Below the pieces are notes generated by a model. The model did no database searches, was not told where the DNA came from, and saw nothing but the letters and a program-made list of their open reading frames with translations. This document shows positions 42,820-51,726 of a stretch of DNA of 64,000 nt, one piece after another. The position numbers were made by a program, and so were the translations under genes. Where the stretch lies: positions 620,001 through 684,000 of the forward strand of contig NZ_JOMJ01000004.1 in NCBI RefSeq assembly GCF_000711295.1, read 5' to 3'. This stretch comes from Desulfohalovibrio reitneri (GTDB lineage Bacteria > Desulfobacterota > Desulfovibrionia > Desulfovibrionales > Desulfovibrionaceae). Every line of letters starts with the position of its first letter. Within the stretch, counting starts at the first letter, position 1.

Positions 42820-43655
42820 AATATGTTGCGGCGGTTCTCGCGGTGCTGGCGTTGTCGTTTTCCTGCGGCGGGGAACAAGGTGGTTTCCGCGTGTGGGAGG
42901 TGGCCCGAGGCGGCGAAGCGTCGCTGGCGGAAGTCGCCTCTGAACTGGCCAGCAACGACATCGTCTATGTGGGCGAGCGGCATGACGAGCCGTTGCACCA
43001 CAGGGGGCAGGTGGCCGTCATCCGGGCCCTGTTAAAGGAGACACCGCGCCTGGCCGTGGGTTTGGAAATGTGGCGCAGCCGCGACCAGAAACGGCTTGAC
43101 GCCTGGGTGGCGGGGAATGTGGGTGAAGAAGAAATGCGCCGGGCGTTCAACGAGAACTGGGATGACTCGTGGCGGCTTTACCGCGACATATTCCTGTTCT
43201 GCCGGGACAACGGCGTGCCCATGGTGGGGCTGAACATGCCCCGCGAGATCACCCGGCAGGTCGCCCGGGAGGGATTCGATTCCCTCACGCCCGCGCAGCG
43301 GGGCGAACTCCCGCCCATCGTCTGCGAGGTGGCCCCGGCTTACGAGGAGTACATGCGCCGTGTGGCCGGACACGGGTCGCACGGCCTGAACTTCCAGCAT
43401 TTCTGCCAGGCGCAATTGGTCTGGGACACGGCCATGGCCGTGCATGCGGTGGATTACCTGCGCGCCAACCCGGGCGCCACCATGGTTGTGCTCTGCGGGC
43501 AAATCCACGCCTGGAAACCGGCCATGCCCACCCAGGTCGCGGACATTGATTCCAAGTTGCGTCAGGCCGTCATCATGCCCCAGCAACCGGGTCGCGTTGA
43601 CCCGGGCTCGGTTTCCTCAAAGGACGCGGACTACCTGCTGCTTGGCGGGAGATGA
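42816..43655 (+). CDS. ChaN-like (DUF399) haem-binding-type lipoprotein
   Basis: A 279-residue protein of the ChaN/DUF399 family. A signal peptide ends near ALSFSC; the cysteine with following GGEQ looks like a lipoprotein site, although the residues before it are not ideal. Family marks are IVYVGERHDEPLHHRGQ, LEMWRSRDQKRLD, FNENWDDSWRLYRD and VLCGQIHAWK. ChaN of Campylobacter binds a haem pair; here binding is inferred. It starts in the ATGA overlap with the peptidase gene, so the two are co-translated and probably both act in the envelope. Confidence 0.8.
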   Translation: MKYVAAVLAVLALSFSCGGEQGGFRVWEVARGGEASLAEVASELASNDIVYVGERHDEPLHHRGQVAVIRALLKETPRLAVGLEMWRSRDQKRLDAWVAGNVGEEEMRRAFNENWDDSWRLYRDIFLFCRDNGVPMVGLNMPREITRQVAREGFDSLTPAQRGELPPIVCEVAPAYEEYMRRVAGHGSHGLNFQHFCQAQLVWDTAMAVHAVDYLRANPGATMVVLCGQIHAWKPAMPTQVADIDSKLRQAVIMPQQPGRVDPGSVSSKDADYLLLGGR

Positions 43656-43676
43656 AAATTTTCCCTTTCACGTCCC

Positions 43677-43705
43677 TTGCCAAAGGGGCGCACATGGTCT
43701 AAGTA
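43677..43705 (+). promoter_or_regulatory. promoter of tRNA-Ser
   Basis: TTGCCA (43677-43682) and TAAGTA (43700-43705) are 17 bases apart, ending 16 bases before the tRNA. Confidence 0.55.
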
Positions 43706-43721
43706 GGGCGTCCGCTTTCGC

Positions 43722-43813
<92 letters not shown>

Positions 43814-43825
43814 CTTTGTTTCCAA

Positions 43826-43849
43826 CCGGGAGCCTTCGAGGGCTCCCGG
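43826..43849 (+). terminator. hairpin between tRNA-Ser and the SRP RNA gene
   Basis: CCGGGAGCC and GGCTCCCGG form a perfect 9-bp stem around six bases. The U-tract is weak (ATTCTT), so it may be a leaky terminator or a processing hairpin between the two RNAs. Confidence 0.5.
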
Positions 43850-43856
43850 ATTCTTC

Positions 43857-43946
43857 GAGGAAACCGGGCGGCGAAGCCGTCGTGAACCCCGTCAGGCCCG
43901 AAAGGGAGCAGCGGTAGCGAGCCGGTTTCGGGTGTCCGGTTTCCAT
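43857..43946 (+). ncRNA. ffs: signal recognition particle RNA (4.5S type)
   Basis: A hairpin of about 90 nt closed by GGAAACCGG with CCGGTTTCC (perfect 9-bp stem). The apical part carries the SRP signature: CCCGTCAGGCCCGAAAGGGAGCA, in which GTCAGG, the loop and the AGCAGCGG side correspond to the Ffh-binding domain of E. coli 4.5S RNA. Placement next to tRNA-Ser is common. A strong terminator follows. The end positions are estimated from the outer stem. Confidence 0.87.
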
Positions 43947-43952
43947 CAAGAA

Positions 43953-43983
43953 GGGCGAGCCGTCAGGGCTCGTCCTTTTTTTT
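43953..43983 (+). terminator. rho-independent terminator of the SRP RNA gene
   Basis: GGGCGAGCC pairs with GGCTCGTCC (one G-U) around a five-base loop, then eight U residues or more. The hairpin includes the last codons of the convergent membrane-protein gene. Confidence 0.85.
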
Positions 43984-44475
43984 GCGCCGTTCCTCCTCCA
44001 GCGTCATGACTCGCACCACCAGGGCGATGTGTTCCCCGGGCAGCGCTCCCAGCAGGGCTCCGGCCATGGAGCCGATAGCCGCCCAGGCCGGTATGCCGCC
44101 GAGGTCCCAGGCCATGAGTTGCGCCACCAGCCCAATGAACGAACCGCCGAATGCCCCGAGGACAATGCCCTCGGAGTTGGTCGGCTCCACGGTCCTGTCG
44201 CCCTTGAGGTACAGGGCCGCGCCACGCAGCAGCATGCCGCCCAAACCGCCAAGGAATCCGCTGACCAGAACCAGGATGGTCCCCAGAATTGCATTGAAGA
44301 GCATGACCCGCCAGTAGCCTTCGGCCGCCCAAATCGGCAGCGCCCCGGCCAATGCGCCCACGAAGGCGCAGCCAAGGAAACATTTGGTGCACAGGCAAGC
44401 GGAGGCACGTTCCTCGGCGGCCTTGCGGACGTGCAGGTTCTCATGGTTCGGGGCGGACTGGTGCGTCTGGTCCAT
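43963..44475 (-). CDS. small membrane protein of unknown function
   Basis: A 170-residue protein. Residues 1-27 are polar; CLCTKCFLGC at about 28-37 looks like a metal-binding cysteine cluster; three or four hydrophobic segments rich in glycine and alanine follow (VMLFNAILGTILVLVSGFLGG, IVLGAFGGSFIGLVAQL, and AAIGSMAGALLGALPG), and the end is charged (LEEERRKKKDEP). I do not recognise the family. The glycine-rich helices recall glycine-zipper membrane proteins. The start has no clear ribosome site. The 3' end overlaps the SRP RNA terminator. Confidence 0.6.
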   Translation of the reverse strand: MDQTHQSAPNHENLHVRKAAEERASACLCTKCFLGCAFVGALAGALPIWAAEGYWRVMLFNAILGTILVLVSGFLGGLGGMLLRGAALYLKGDRTVEPTNSEGIVLGAFGGSFIGLVAQLMAWDLGGIPAWAAIGSMAGALLGALPGEHIALVVRVMTLEEERRKKKDEP

Positions 44476-44567
44476 GCGGCGGATTCCGGTCGGTTCGCGT
44501 GGCGACGTCGAGGCTGGCCGATGGGCAATGCTTTCCTCGATGCCCTGATCGTGCCAGAATCGTGCCC

Positions 44568-46697
44568 ATGCCGAACAATTTCCTGAAGCTGTCGGAGGCC
44601 GGGGAACGCGGTCTGGATGAGTCCGGGGGCAAGGGCGTGGCCCTTTCCCGAATGGCTGATGCCGGATTGCCCGTGCCGGAAACGCGCGTCATTCCGGCGT
44701 CCGCCTACCACGCCTTCGTGCGTTCCGCGGGACTGGCCGAGACCATCCGCGTGGAAGTGACGAAGGCATCGGACCCGGATGCCCGCTGGGAGGAGATTTG
44801 GGAAGCGGCTCTGCGAGTCCGCAACGCCTTTGTCCGCGCGCGGGTGCCGGACGACCTGGCGCTGTCCCTGGAGGAAGGGTTCGAGGAGGTATTCGGAAAG
44901 GCCGACCTGGCCATTCGCAGTTCTTCGCCCGCAGAGGACGCCGAGCGAGCTTCGTTCGCCGGGTTGCACGACTCCTATCTGGATGTTGGACCGGCGGAGC
45001 GGCTTGAGCGGGTTAAAATGGTCTGGGCCTCCCTGTGGAACGACCGGGCCATGCTCTACCGCCGCGAACTGGGGCTGGACGCTGACAAGAGCGCCATGGC
45101 CGTGGTGGTGCAGGCCATGATCCCTGGCCAAGCCTCGGGCGTGGTTTTTTCCGAGGCCCCGGGCAAGCCTGTGGAAGGCGTGGTCGAGGCGGTGCGGGAC
45201 GGCAACCAGGAATTCGTGGACGGCGGCAAGGAGCCCTGGCGCTGGATGATGGACCGTGACGACGGCCGGATTCTCGAGGAACAGCCGCCCACGGGAAACG
45301 CCCCGCCTCCGCTTTCGGAATGCCAGGTGCGCCGCGTTTTTCGGCTGGCCCAGGAGGCGGAGGCCCTGTTCGGCGCGCCGCAGGACGTGGAGTGGACCCT
45401 GCGCGACGGCGACCTGTACGCCCTGCAATCCCGTCCCGTGACCACCCGGGCCGCCCCGGACGCCTCCGGCTGGTCCGGGGAGGACAAGCGGCCCTGGTAC
45501 CTCTCCCTGACCCGCAGCTTCGAGAATCTGGTGGAGTTGCGGCGGCGGGTGGAGGAAGAACTCCTGCCCGCCATGCACGAGGAAGCGGACCGGCTGGCCG
45601 AAACCGACCCCGGCGCGCTGGGGGATTCCGGACTGGCGGTCGAAATTGAGCGCCGGGCGGACGTGCTGGACGAGTATGCCGACCGCTACTGGGCCGAGTG
45701 CATCCCCCTGGCCCACGCCGCCCGCCTCTTCGGGCAGGTGTACAACGAGCGGCTGGCACCGGACGACCCCTTCGCCTTTGTTGACCTGCTGCGCGGCACG
45801 GAGATGCGGGGTGTGGAGCGCAATCGCCTGCTGGAGCGGTTGGCCGCCGTTCTTGCCGAGGACGAGGAGGCCGCGCGTGCGGCTCGCCAAGGCGACCCCG
45901 ATGCCCTGCCCCGGGAGGCGGAGCGTCTGCTGGACGAATTCGCCGTGTCCTTCGGCGATCTGGCCTGTTTCCAGGGCTGGTGCGGCGGCGGGCGCGAAGG
46001 CGTGCTGCGCCTGGCCCTGCGGCTCTCTGGCCGCGAAAAGCAACCGGAGAAGAGGAAACACGGCGACCCGGAGGAACTGCGCCGCGCCTACTTGAATTCC
46101 TTCCCACCGGAACGGCGCGAATTCGGCCGCCGCCTGCTGGACTTGGCCCGCGCCGCCTACCGTCTGCGCGACGATGACAACCTGGCCCTTGGCAGGCTGG
46201 AAACGCGCCTGGACGAAGCTGCGGGAGAGGGACGGGAGCGCTTGGCGGCGCGCGGCGTGGAGCGCCCGGAGGAGATCACTCCGCGTGAGGTGGCCAGCAG
46301 CCTGCGTGACCCCGGCCGGAGTCCCGAACGGGGAAAGGACAGCGGGAAGAAAAGCCTGGGAGCCAAGGACGGCGAATTCTCCGGACATGCCGCCGGACCA
46401 GGCGTGGCCGAGGGGCCGGCGCGCGTGGTGCGGTCCCGCGAGGAGTTGGCGGATTTTCAATTGGGCGAGGTGCTGGTCTGCCGGTCGGTGGACCCCTCCA
46501 TGACATACGTGGCCCCCCTGGCCGCCGCCGTGGTGGAGGAACGCGGCGGCATGCTGGTCCACGGGGCCATCATCGCCCGCGAGTACGGCCTGCCCTGCGT
46601 CACCGGGGCGCGCGGCGCGGTGGACGCCCTGGAGACCGGCCAGCGGGTGCTGGTGGACGGTTACAAGGGTGTGGTGCGCAAACTGGACGGGAAGTGA
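44568..46697 (+). CDS. PEP-synthase/rifampicin-phosphotransferase-like enzyme
   Basis: A 709-residue protein. The N-terminal 320 residues form an ATP-grasp PPDK_N domain (GGKGVALSRMADAGLPVPE, then AIRSSSPAEDAERASFAGLHDSYL and DVEWTLRDGDLYALQSRPV). A central domain of about 270 residues is not a PEP-binding TIM barrel. The C-terminal His domain has H665 in RGGMLVHGAIIAREYGLPCV, where most family members read T/S-H. This three-part order matches rifampicin phosphotransferase rather than PEP synthase or PPDK. A drug or another alcohol could be the acceptor; this is inference. ATG at 44568 is preferred; the open frame extends upstream to 44352. Confidence 0.75.
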   Translation: MPNNFLKLSEAGERGLDESGGKGVALSRMADAGLPVPETRVIPASAYHAFVRSAGLAETIRVEVTKASDPDARWEEIWEAALRVRNAFVRARVPDDLALSLEEGFEEVFGKADLAIRSSSPAEDAERASFAGLHDSYLDVGPAERLERVKMVWASLWNDRAMLYRRELGLDADKSAMAVVVQAMIPGQASGVVFSEAPGKPVEGVVEAVRDGNQEFVDGGKEPWRWMMDRDDGRILEEQPPTGNAPPPLSECQVRRVFRLAQEAEALFGAPQDVEWTLRDGDLYALQSRPVTTRAAPDASGWSGEDKRPWYLSLTRSFENLVELRRRVEEELLPAMHEEADRLAETDPGALGDSGLAVEIERRADVLDEYADRYWAECIPLAHAARLFGQVYNERLAPDDPFAFVDLLRGTEMRGVERNRLLERLAAVLAEDEEAARAARQGDPDALPREAERLLDEFAVSFGDLACFQGWCGGGREGVLRLALRLSGREKQPEKRKHGDPEELRRAYLNSFPPERREFGRRLLDLARAAYRLRDDDNLALGRLETRLDEAAGEGRERLAARGVERPEEITPREVASSLRDPGRSPERGKDSGKKSLGAKDGEFSGHAAGPGVAEGPARVVRSREELADFQLGEVLVCRSVDPSMTYVAPLAAAVVEERGGMLVHGAIIAREYGLPCVTGARGAVDALETGQRVLVDGYKGVVRKLDGK

Positions 46698-46700
46698 CGA

Positions 46701-48199
46701 TCAGCGCCAGCCCAGGTCCAGCTTCATGTCCTCCGGCGCGCGCAGCTCCACGCCGAATTCCACCGTCCTTTCTTGCCCCGCGTCGAGGTCGAGGTTCCAG
46801 ACCAGGGTGTTCTCCGTGCGATCATCCGGTTCAGGGTCGGCGATGATGTCCAGCTTGATGCGCTCGTCCCGCGCGGTGGGGCGTGGCTCTTCAAGCCGGA
46901 TGGCCGCTGGCCCGGGGCGCTGGTTGGCCAATTTCACCCGCCACTTCCACACATAGGTCTGGTCGGAGCGGATCAGCCCCTTCTCGCCGGATTCCTTGCG
47001 CAGCAGTGTGGACCTGGCCGTGACCAGGGGATCGGTGCCGAAGGGGATGGTGGCCTCGCGTCCGGCCAAGGAGAAGGCTCCCTGGGTCAGCAGTGCGCCG
47101 TCCACCAGAAAGATCGCTTCGCCCCGGGGCATTTCCACCGCCTCCTCCAGACGCACGTCCGCCTGGAGAAAGCAGTCCTCGGTCAGGGCCGGGCGGGCCA
47201 AGTAGGCGTATTCGGCTTTCAGGTCCATTGAACGCACGTCCAGTACCCTGGGTTGGCCCGGCTCCAGCCGCACTTTCCCGAGGTCCCAGACCGCGAATGT
47301 TCCCAGCCTCCGTTTGGCCGGGGAGGCGTCGGCCTGCTCCATGGCGGCCATGGGTGCGGCTGTCTTGAGCATGGGCCGCACCTCCTTGTCCTGGTCCGGC
47401 CGAATGATCCATTGCGGCAGCCTTGGCGGCTCGCGCCGCACGTGCCCAGCGCGGGTGGCCAGGCTGAGGGGGGCGTTCCAGGTGGTTCCCGTGGTCTGTC
47501 GAACCTCGGCGGAATAGGTCATCTCCAGGCGGTCTTTCGCGGGAAGGGCGTTGAGACGGTAGCGCGGGGTCCAGCCGCAGCCGTCCACCCGGTACGTGGC
47601 CGCAAGCGTGACCCGGTCGCTCGCTCCGGCCAGATCCACCCGCACGTCCCACAGCCGCTCCGCCTCGCCCAGCAATTCGTCGCGGCGCGAGGTGAGGCGG
47701 GACAACTCCGCGCGCGCCTCGTCAAGGGCGGAGGCGGCGGGACCGAGTTCGGCGGTCAGCTCGCTTACCCGCTCGCCCAGGGTCCTGGCCATGGCCTCGG
47801 CGGCATTGGGCGTGTCCAGCCTGTCGCCGCCTGCGCGGTTCCAGAAGTCCAGCCGGGAGAGCAGGGACTGCGCCGTAGCGTTGGCCGAGTGCACTTCCGT
47901 GCGTTGTTTCCCGATGCGCTCGTTCAGCTCCTCCAGCTCCGGGCTTTGGGCTGGCTGACCGCGTTGCGCCTGCACGCCGCGCACCTCGCCGGACTCCGCG
48001 CGGACGCGCAGGCTGTCCGGGGCGGCGCCGGGGGGAGGTGCAGCACCGCGTGGGGGGAGGGCGAGGGGAGAACCCTCAGCTTGAAGGTCTCCTCGACCTG
48101 GGCTGAATCCGGATAAAGAGTCACCTGGCGTACTTCGGCGCGGGCGGCGGTGGGCAGGGCCAGGATAAGGGCGAGCAACAGGGGCAGGAATCTGGGCAT
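46701..48199 (-). pseudogene. DUF4139/mucoidy-inhibitor-like gene with a frameshift
   Basis: The full gene would encode a secreted protein of about 500 residues: a signal peptide (MPRFLPLLLALILALPTAARA), an N-terminal strand (EVRQVTLYPDSAQVEETFKL), a coiled coil (LEELNERIGKQRTEVHSANA) and a beta-rich C-terminal DUF4139 part (AATYRVDGCGWTPRYRL, ending DLDAGQERTVEFGVEL). The frame breaks after LHLPP and resumes as GAAPDSLRVRAE; a run of six Gs at 48030-48035 lies exactly there, and one more G would restore it. The two open pieces are 48199-47924 and 47984-46701. Whether this is a true mutation, phase variation or a sequencing error cannot be told from the sequence. Confidence 0.8.
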
Positions 48200-48249
48200 G
48201 GAAAAGTCTCCTTGACTGGCTGACGCTTCATCCTGGTACTACATGAGAT

Positions 48250-48789
48250 ATGCATGGTGAGAAAGACGGAGCGGATTGGTTGGTGCGGCGTTTCGCGCCT
48301 CTTTTTGAGGGCGCTGACGCGCCGGTGCTGGACGTGGCCGCGGGGGAGGGCCGCAACGGGCTGCATCTGGCCCGGCTGGGCGTGAAGGTGGTCTGCTGTG
48401 ACGTTTCGGCCGATGCGCTGGCCCATGCGGAGAGCGCGGCCAGGGAGGAAGGGCTGCCCCTGACGACCTGGCGGGTGGACCTGGAATCCGGGAAGTGCCC
48501 GCTGGATGAAGGCGAATGGGGCGGCATGCTTGTTTTTCGTTACCTCCACCGGCCACTGGTTCCCTGCCTCAAGGCGGCCCTGCGTCCGGGCGCGCTGCTT
48601 CTCTACGAGACGTTCACCATCCAGCAGCGGGAGCTTGGCAAGCCGAGCAATCCGGATTTCCTGCTGCGGCCCGGCGAACTGCGGGAGTTGTTCGAGGATT
48701 TCGATATCCTGCATTATGAGGAAGGCCGTTTCTCGAATCCCGACCGCCACGCCGCCCGTCTGGCGGCGCGCAAGCCTAGCGTTTCCTGA
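48250..48789 (+). CDS. class I SAM-dependent methyltransferase
   Basis: A 179-residue Rossmann-fold methyltransferase. Motif I is VLDVAAGEGRNGLHLA, motif II/post I is VVCCDVSADAL, and the later strand is GMLVFRYLHRPLVP, followed by GALLLYETFT. This TehB-like pattern often acts on small molecules or metalloids; the substrate is unknown. The start lies 50 bases from the divergent DUF4139 gene and lacks a strong ribosome site. The last 14 bases overlap the convergent SagB-like gene. Confidence 0.85.
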   Translation: MHGEKDGADWLVRRFAPLFEGADAPVLDVAAGEGRNGLHLARLGVKVVCCDVSADALAHAESAAREEGLPLTTWRVDLESGKCPLDEGEWGGMLVFRYLHRPLVPCLKAALRPGALLLYETFTIQQRELGKPSNPDFLLRPGELRELFEDFDILHYEEGRFSNPDRHAARLAARKPSVS

Positions 48790-50101
48790 CCGGCCCCACA
48801 GCCACCAGATAGAGTAGCCGTTCGTGTTCCTCCAGGGCGAGCAGGTCCGACGCCTGCTTGTCGAAAAACGCGCCTACGCCGCAGGCCCCCATCCCGAGGG
48901 CTTCCGCCGCCAGATAGACGCGCTGCCCCAGTCTGCCCGCCCGCAGCAGCGCCCCGCGGTATCCAGAGGGGCCAGAGCGCGACTCCAGTTCCGCGAGGTT
49001 CGCGGTGAAAAGCACGTGCAGCGGCGCGTTGGCCAGCCACTCCTGTCCCAGGCAGACTCCGGTCATGGGGAGATGTAACTCTCCTTTGACGAGCGGGCCT
49101 GTCGAAACGTCCAGGGCGTGGCGGCCGTCCTGCATCCCCTCCACGCCCTGGCACAGCAGGCTGACGCGCGGAGTGTCCCGCCAGGGGCGAAGGCACCCGG
49201 TGATGGCCTCGTGGGCCGCTTGCCCAAGCGTGGCGTCAGGGAGGAAGTTGCGGCGGGAACGGCGGGAGCCCATGAGGGATTCGGGATCGCCCCAGGGAAC
49301 GGATTCGGGCGGCGTGTCCGGGGTGCTTTCCCGCTCAGCTCCGGCCGTGACCTGGAATGCGTGAACGATTTTCGGCTCCGGTTTTTCAGCCGGGCTGACG
49401 ACCCCATCGCGGTCCAGGCAGGGTTCGGCAGGATCGCCGAGCGTGTTCGTGGAGAAGGCTCCGCCCAGGTCCACGGCCGCCACGGGCCGCTCCAGTTCCT
49501 GGTTCAGGCAGAGTTGGCGGCACCATGCTGCGTCATCCAAAGACAGGCTGACCCGTGGCGAGAATCCCAGGGCGCGTGCCAGCAGGACCAGATTCTCCAG
49601 GGCGTGGCCGGGGTCCAGCAGGCAGTAGCGGAAGGCGCGCGGGCCGTATTTCCAGGAACTGCGGAAGATGCGCGTGGCCAGGATGAGCCGCAGTGAGGCG
49701 GCGTCGCCGTGACTGTCTTTCCCGGGACGCAGCAGCCGCAACTCGTTTTCCAAGGGGGAGTAGTGATGCAGTCCGTTTGGAACGCCTTCCACTCCGCTCG
49801 CGGCTACATAGGCCTCAAAGGGATAAAGCGCTCCGGCCGAGGCCCAGGCCCGCAGGTGCAACTGGCCTCCTGGTCTGCGCAGTACGGCGGTGGGGCCGAG
49901 GGCTCCGCGCAGCAAGCGTGCCAGGCCGGGAGCGTGGAGGCCGCCGGTTGCCTGGACATCCACCGGCAGGCTGGTGCGGTCTACGCGCGGGCCATAGTGT
50001 TTGTATGGATCCGGTTCGTTGGCCCAGTCCAGGCGGCGGCCGGTGAGTGAGACGGGGTCGTGGTTGACCGCGTCGTGCAACTGGGTAAGGACTGACGGCA
50101 T
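48776..50101 (-). CDS. SagB-type dehydrogenase/nitroreductase-like tandem protein
   Basis: A 441-residue protein of two nitroreductase-like halves. The first half has ARLLRGALGPTA, SAGALYPFEAYVA and HHYSPLENELRLL; the second has MGSRRSRRNFLP, CLGQEWLANAPLHVLFTAN and YLAAEALGMGACGVGAFFD. SAGALYP and GMGACGVGA are the flavin-binding marks of SagB/nitroreductase proteins. The start at 50101 has AAGGAGGT seven bases upstream. No ribosomal peptide or YcaO gene is adjacent, so it is not obviously part of a bacteriocin cluster. It is divergent from bioB. Confidence 0.83.
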   Translation of the reverse strand: MPSVLTQLHDAVNHDPVSLTGRRLDWANEPDPYKHYGPRVDRTSLPVDVQATGGLHAPGLARLLRGALGPTAVLRRPGGQLHLRAWASAGALYPFEAYVAASGVEGVPNGLHHYSPLENELRLLRPGKDSHGDAASLRLILATRIFRSSWKYGPRAFRYCLLDPGHALENLVLLARALGFSPRVSLSLDDAAWCRQLCLNQELERPVAAVDLGGAFSTNTLGDPAEPCLDRDGVVSPAEKPEPKIVHAFQVTAGAERESTPDTPPESVPWGDPESLMGSRRSRRNFLPDATLGQAAHEAITGCLRPWRDTPRVSLLCQGVEGMQDGRHALDVSTGPLVKGELHLPMTGVCLGQEWLANAPLHVLFTANLAELESRSGPSGYRGALLRAGRLGQRVYLAAEALGMGACGVGAFFDKQASDLLALEEHERLLYLVAVGPVRKR

Positions 50102-50147
50102 TGGACCTCCTTGCCTTGCGGAGCAAAAGGGACTAGCAGGGCACGCC

Positions 50148-51119
50148 ATGGATGCCTTGTTCCATCAAGCCTACCACATGGCCATGAACGGCGAAACGCC
50201 GGACGGCAGGAAGGCCGAAGCGGTGGCCCGCGCCGCGGCCGAACATCCCCGCGAGCTGGCTGAGCTGGCCCACGAGGTCAGGCTGGTCCGCTTCGGGGAG
50301 CGGCTTGAACTGTGCGGCATCGTCAACGCCCGTTCCGGGCTGTGCCCCGAGAACTGTGCCTTCTGCGCCCAATCCGCCCGCCACCGCACTGGCGCGCCGG
50401 AGTATGGCTTCATCGGGGCGGAGGCGGTGGCCGAAGCCGCCGCCAAAGCCCGCGATGCTGGTGTGTTCCGTTTCGGCGTGGTCATCTCCGGGGCTTCTCC
50501 GGGAGAGCGGGATTTCGAGGAAATCCTGCGGGCCGTGCGGCTGGTGGCCGAGCTGGGCATGGAGCCTGACGTGTCCCTTGGACTGTTGGACCGGGAGCGG
50601 CTTGCCCGGCTCAAGGAGGCGGGGCTGAAGCGGGTCCATCACAACCTTGAAACCGCCCATTCCTTTTTCCCGAGTGTCTGCACCAGCCACGACTACGAGG
50701 ACGACGTGTCCCTGGTGCGTGCCGCCAGGGACATGGGGCTGGGGGTCTGTTGCGGTGGCCTCTTCGGCCTGGGCGAGACCTGGGGCCATCGCCTGGAACT
50801 GGCCCGCACCCTGGCCGAGCTTGGGGTGGAGTCTGTTCCGGTGAATTTCCTCTCGCCCATCCCCGGCACCCCGCTGGCAGATCAACCGGTGCTTTCGGTG
50901 GACGAGGCGGTGGGTATCGTGGCCATGCTGCGGCTGCTGCTGCCACGGGCGCACCTCCGCCTATGCGGCGGGAGGGAAAGGATTTTCGGCTCGGACCACG
51001 GGCGTATGCTGACCTGCGGCGCGGACGGCTGCATGGCCGGGGATTACCTGACCACGCCGGGTACGCCGGTGGTGGAGATAATCCGGGCCGCACGGGGCCT
51101 GGGCCTGGAACCCCGCTGA
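50148..51119 (+). CDS. bioB: biotin synthase
   Basis: A 323-residue radical SAM enzyme that inserts sulfur into dethiobiotin. The cluster motif is C66-x3-C70-x2-C73 in CPENCAFC, followed by QSARHRTGAPEY, GVVISGASPGE, RVHHNLETAHSFFP and GLFGLGETWGHRLELA. RLCGGRERIFGSDHG is typical of the C-terminal part of BioB. The start is ATG at 50148, the family-length choice. It heads a biotin group with the uptake genes bioY, bioM and bioN. Confidence 0.94.
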   Translation: MDALFHQAYHMAMNGETPDGRKAEAVARAAAEHPRELAELAHEVRLVRFGERLELCGIVNARSGLCPENCAFCAQSARHRTGAPEYGFIGAEAVAEAAAKARDAGVFRFGVVISGASPGERDFEEILRAVRLVAELGMEPDVSLGLLDRERLARLKEAGLKRVHHNLETAHSFFPSVCTSHDYEDDVSLVRAARDMGLGVCCGGLFGLGETWGHRLELARTLAELGVESVPVNFLSPIPGTPLADQPVLSVDEAVGIVAMLRLLLPRAHLRLCGGRERIFGSDHGRMLTCGADGCMAGDYLTTPGTPVVEIIRAARGLGLEPR

Positions 51120-51183
51120 GTGAAACCGGTGCGGCTTGACGCGGCCGCCGCCGAAGATAAAGCTGTTTTTTTTGGAGGAACCC

Positions 51184-51726
51184 ATGCACGATTCCATGCC
51201 CCTCGCCGGGCTTCACAAGATGGTCTGGACCGCGTTGATGGCGGCCCTGGTGACAGCCGGGGCGTTCATGCAGCTTCCCCTGGGGCCGGTGCCCTTCACC
51301 ATGCAGCCCTTCTTCGCCATGCTGGCCGGGTTCGTGCTTGGCCCGCTGTACGGCGCGGCCGCGGTGGGCCTGTACGTGGCTGCGGGGCTGCTGGGCCTGC
51401 CGGTGTTCGCCGGGGGCAAGGCGGGGCTGGCGGTGCTCCTCGGACCCACCGGCGGCTACCTCTTCGGCTTCATCCTGGGCGCGGCCGTGTGTGGCTTGGC
51501 GGCGCGCGGGCAGATGACCTGGCGGCGCGGGCTGCTCTTCGGCCTGGCCAACCTGGCCGTGGTTTACGGGCTGGGCCTGTTGCAACTCAAGGCCGTGCTC
51601 TCCCTGGACTGGCTCAAGGCCCTGGCCGTGGGCTTCGCGCCCTTCATTCTGCAGGACCTGGTCAAGCTGGGCATGGCCGTGGCCACCACCCGCTTTCTGC
51701 GCTCAAAGGGTCTGGCCCCCAAGTGA
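51184..51726 (+). CDS. bioY: biotin ECF transporter S component BioY
   Basis: A 180-residue substrate-binding membrane protein of the energy-coupling factor biotin transporter, with about six helices. Family marks are LPLGPVPFTMQPFFAMLAGF, GPLYGAAAVGLYVAAGLLGLPVFA, GPTGGYLFGFILGA and the last helix. The ATG at 51184 has GGAGG at 51173-51177. Its stop overlaps the bioM GTG start by four bases (GTGA). Confidence 0.94.
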   Translation: MHDSMPLAGLHKMVWTALMAALVTAGAFMQLPLGPVPFTMQPFFAMLAGFVLGPLYGAAAVGLYVAAGLLGLPVFAGGKAGLAVLLGPTGGYLFGFILGAAVCGLAARGQMTWRRGLLFGLANLAVVYGLGLLQLKAVLSLDWLKALAVGFAPFILQDLVKLGMAVATTRFLRSKGLAPK

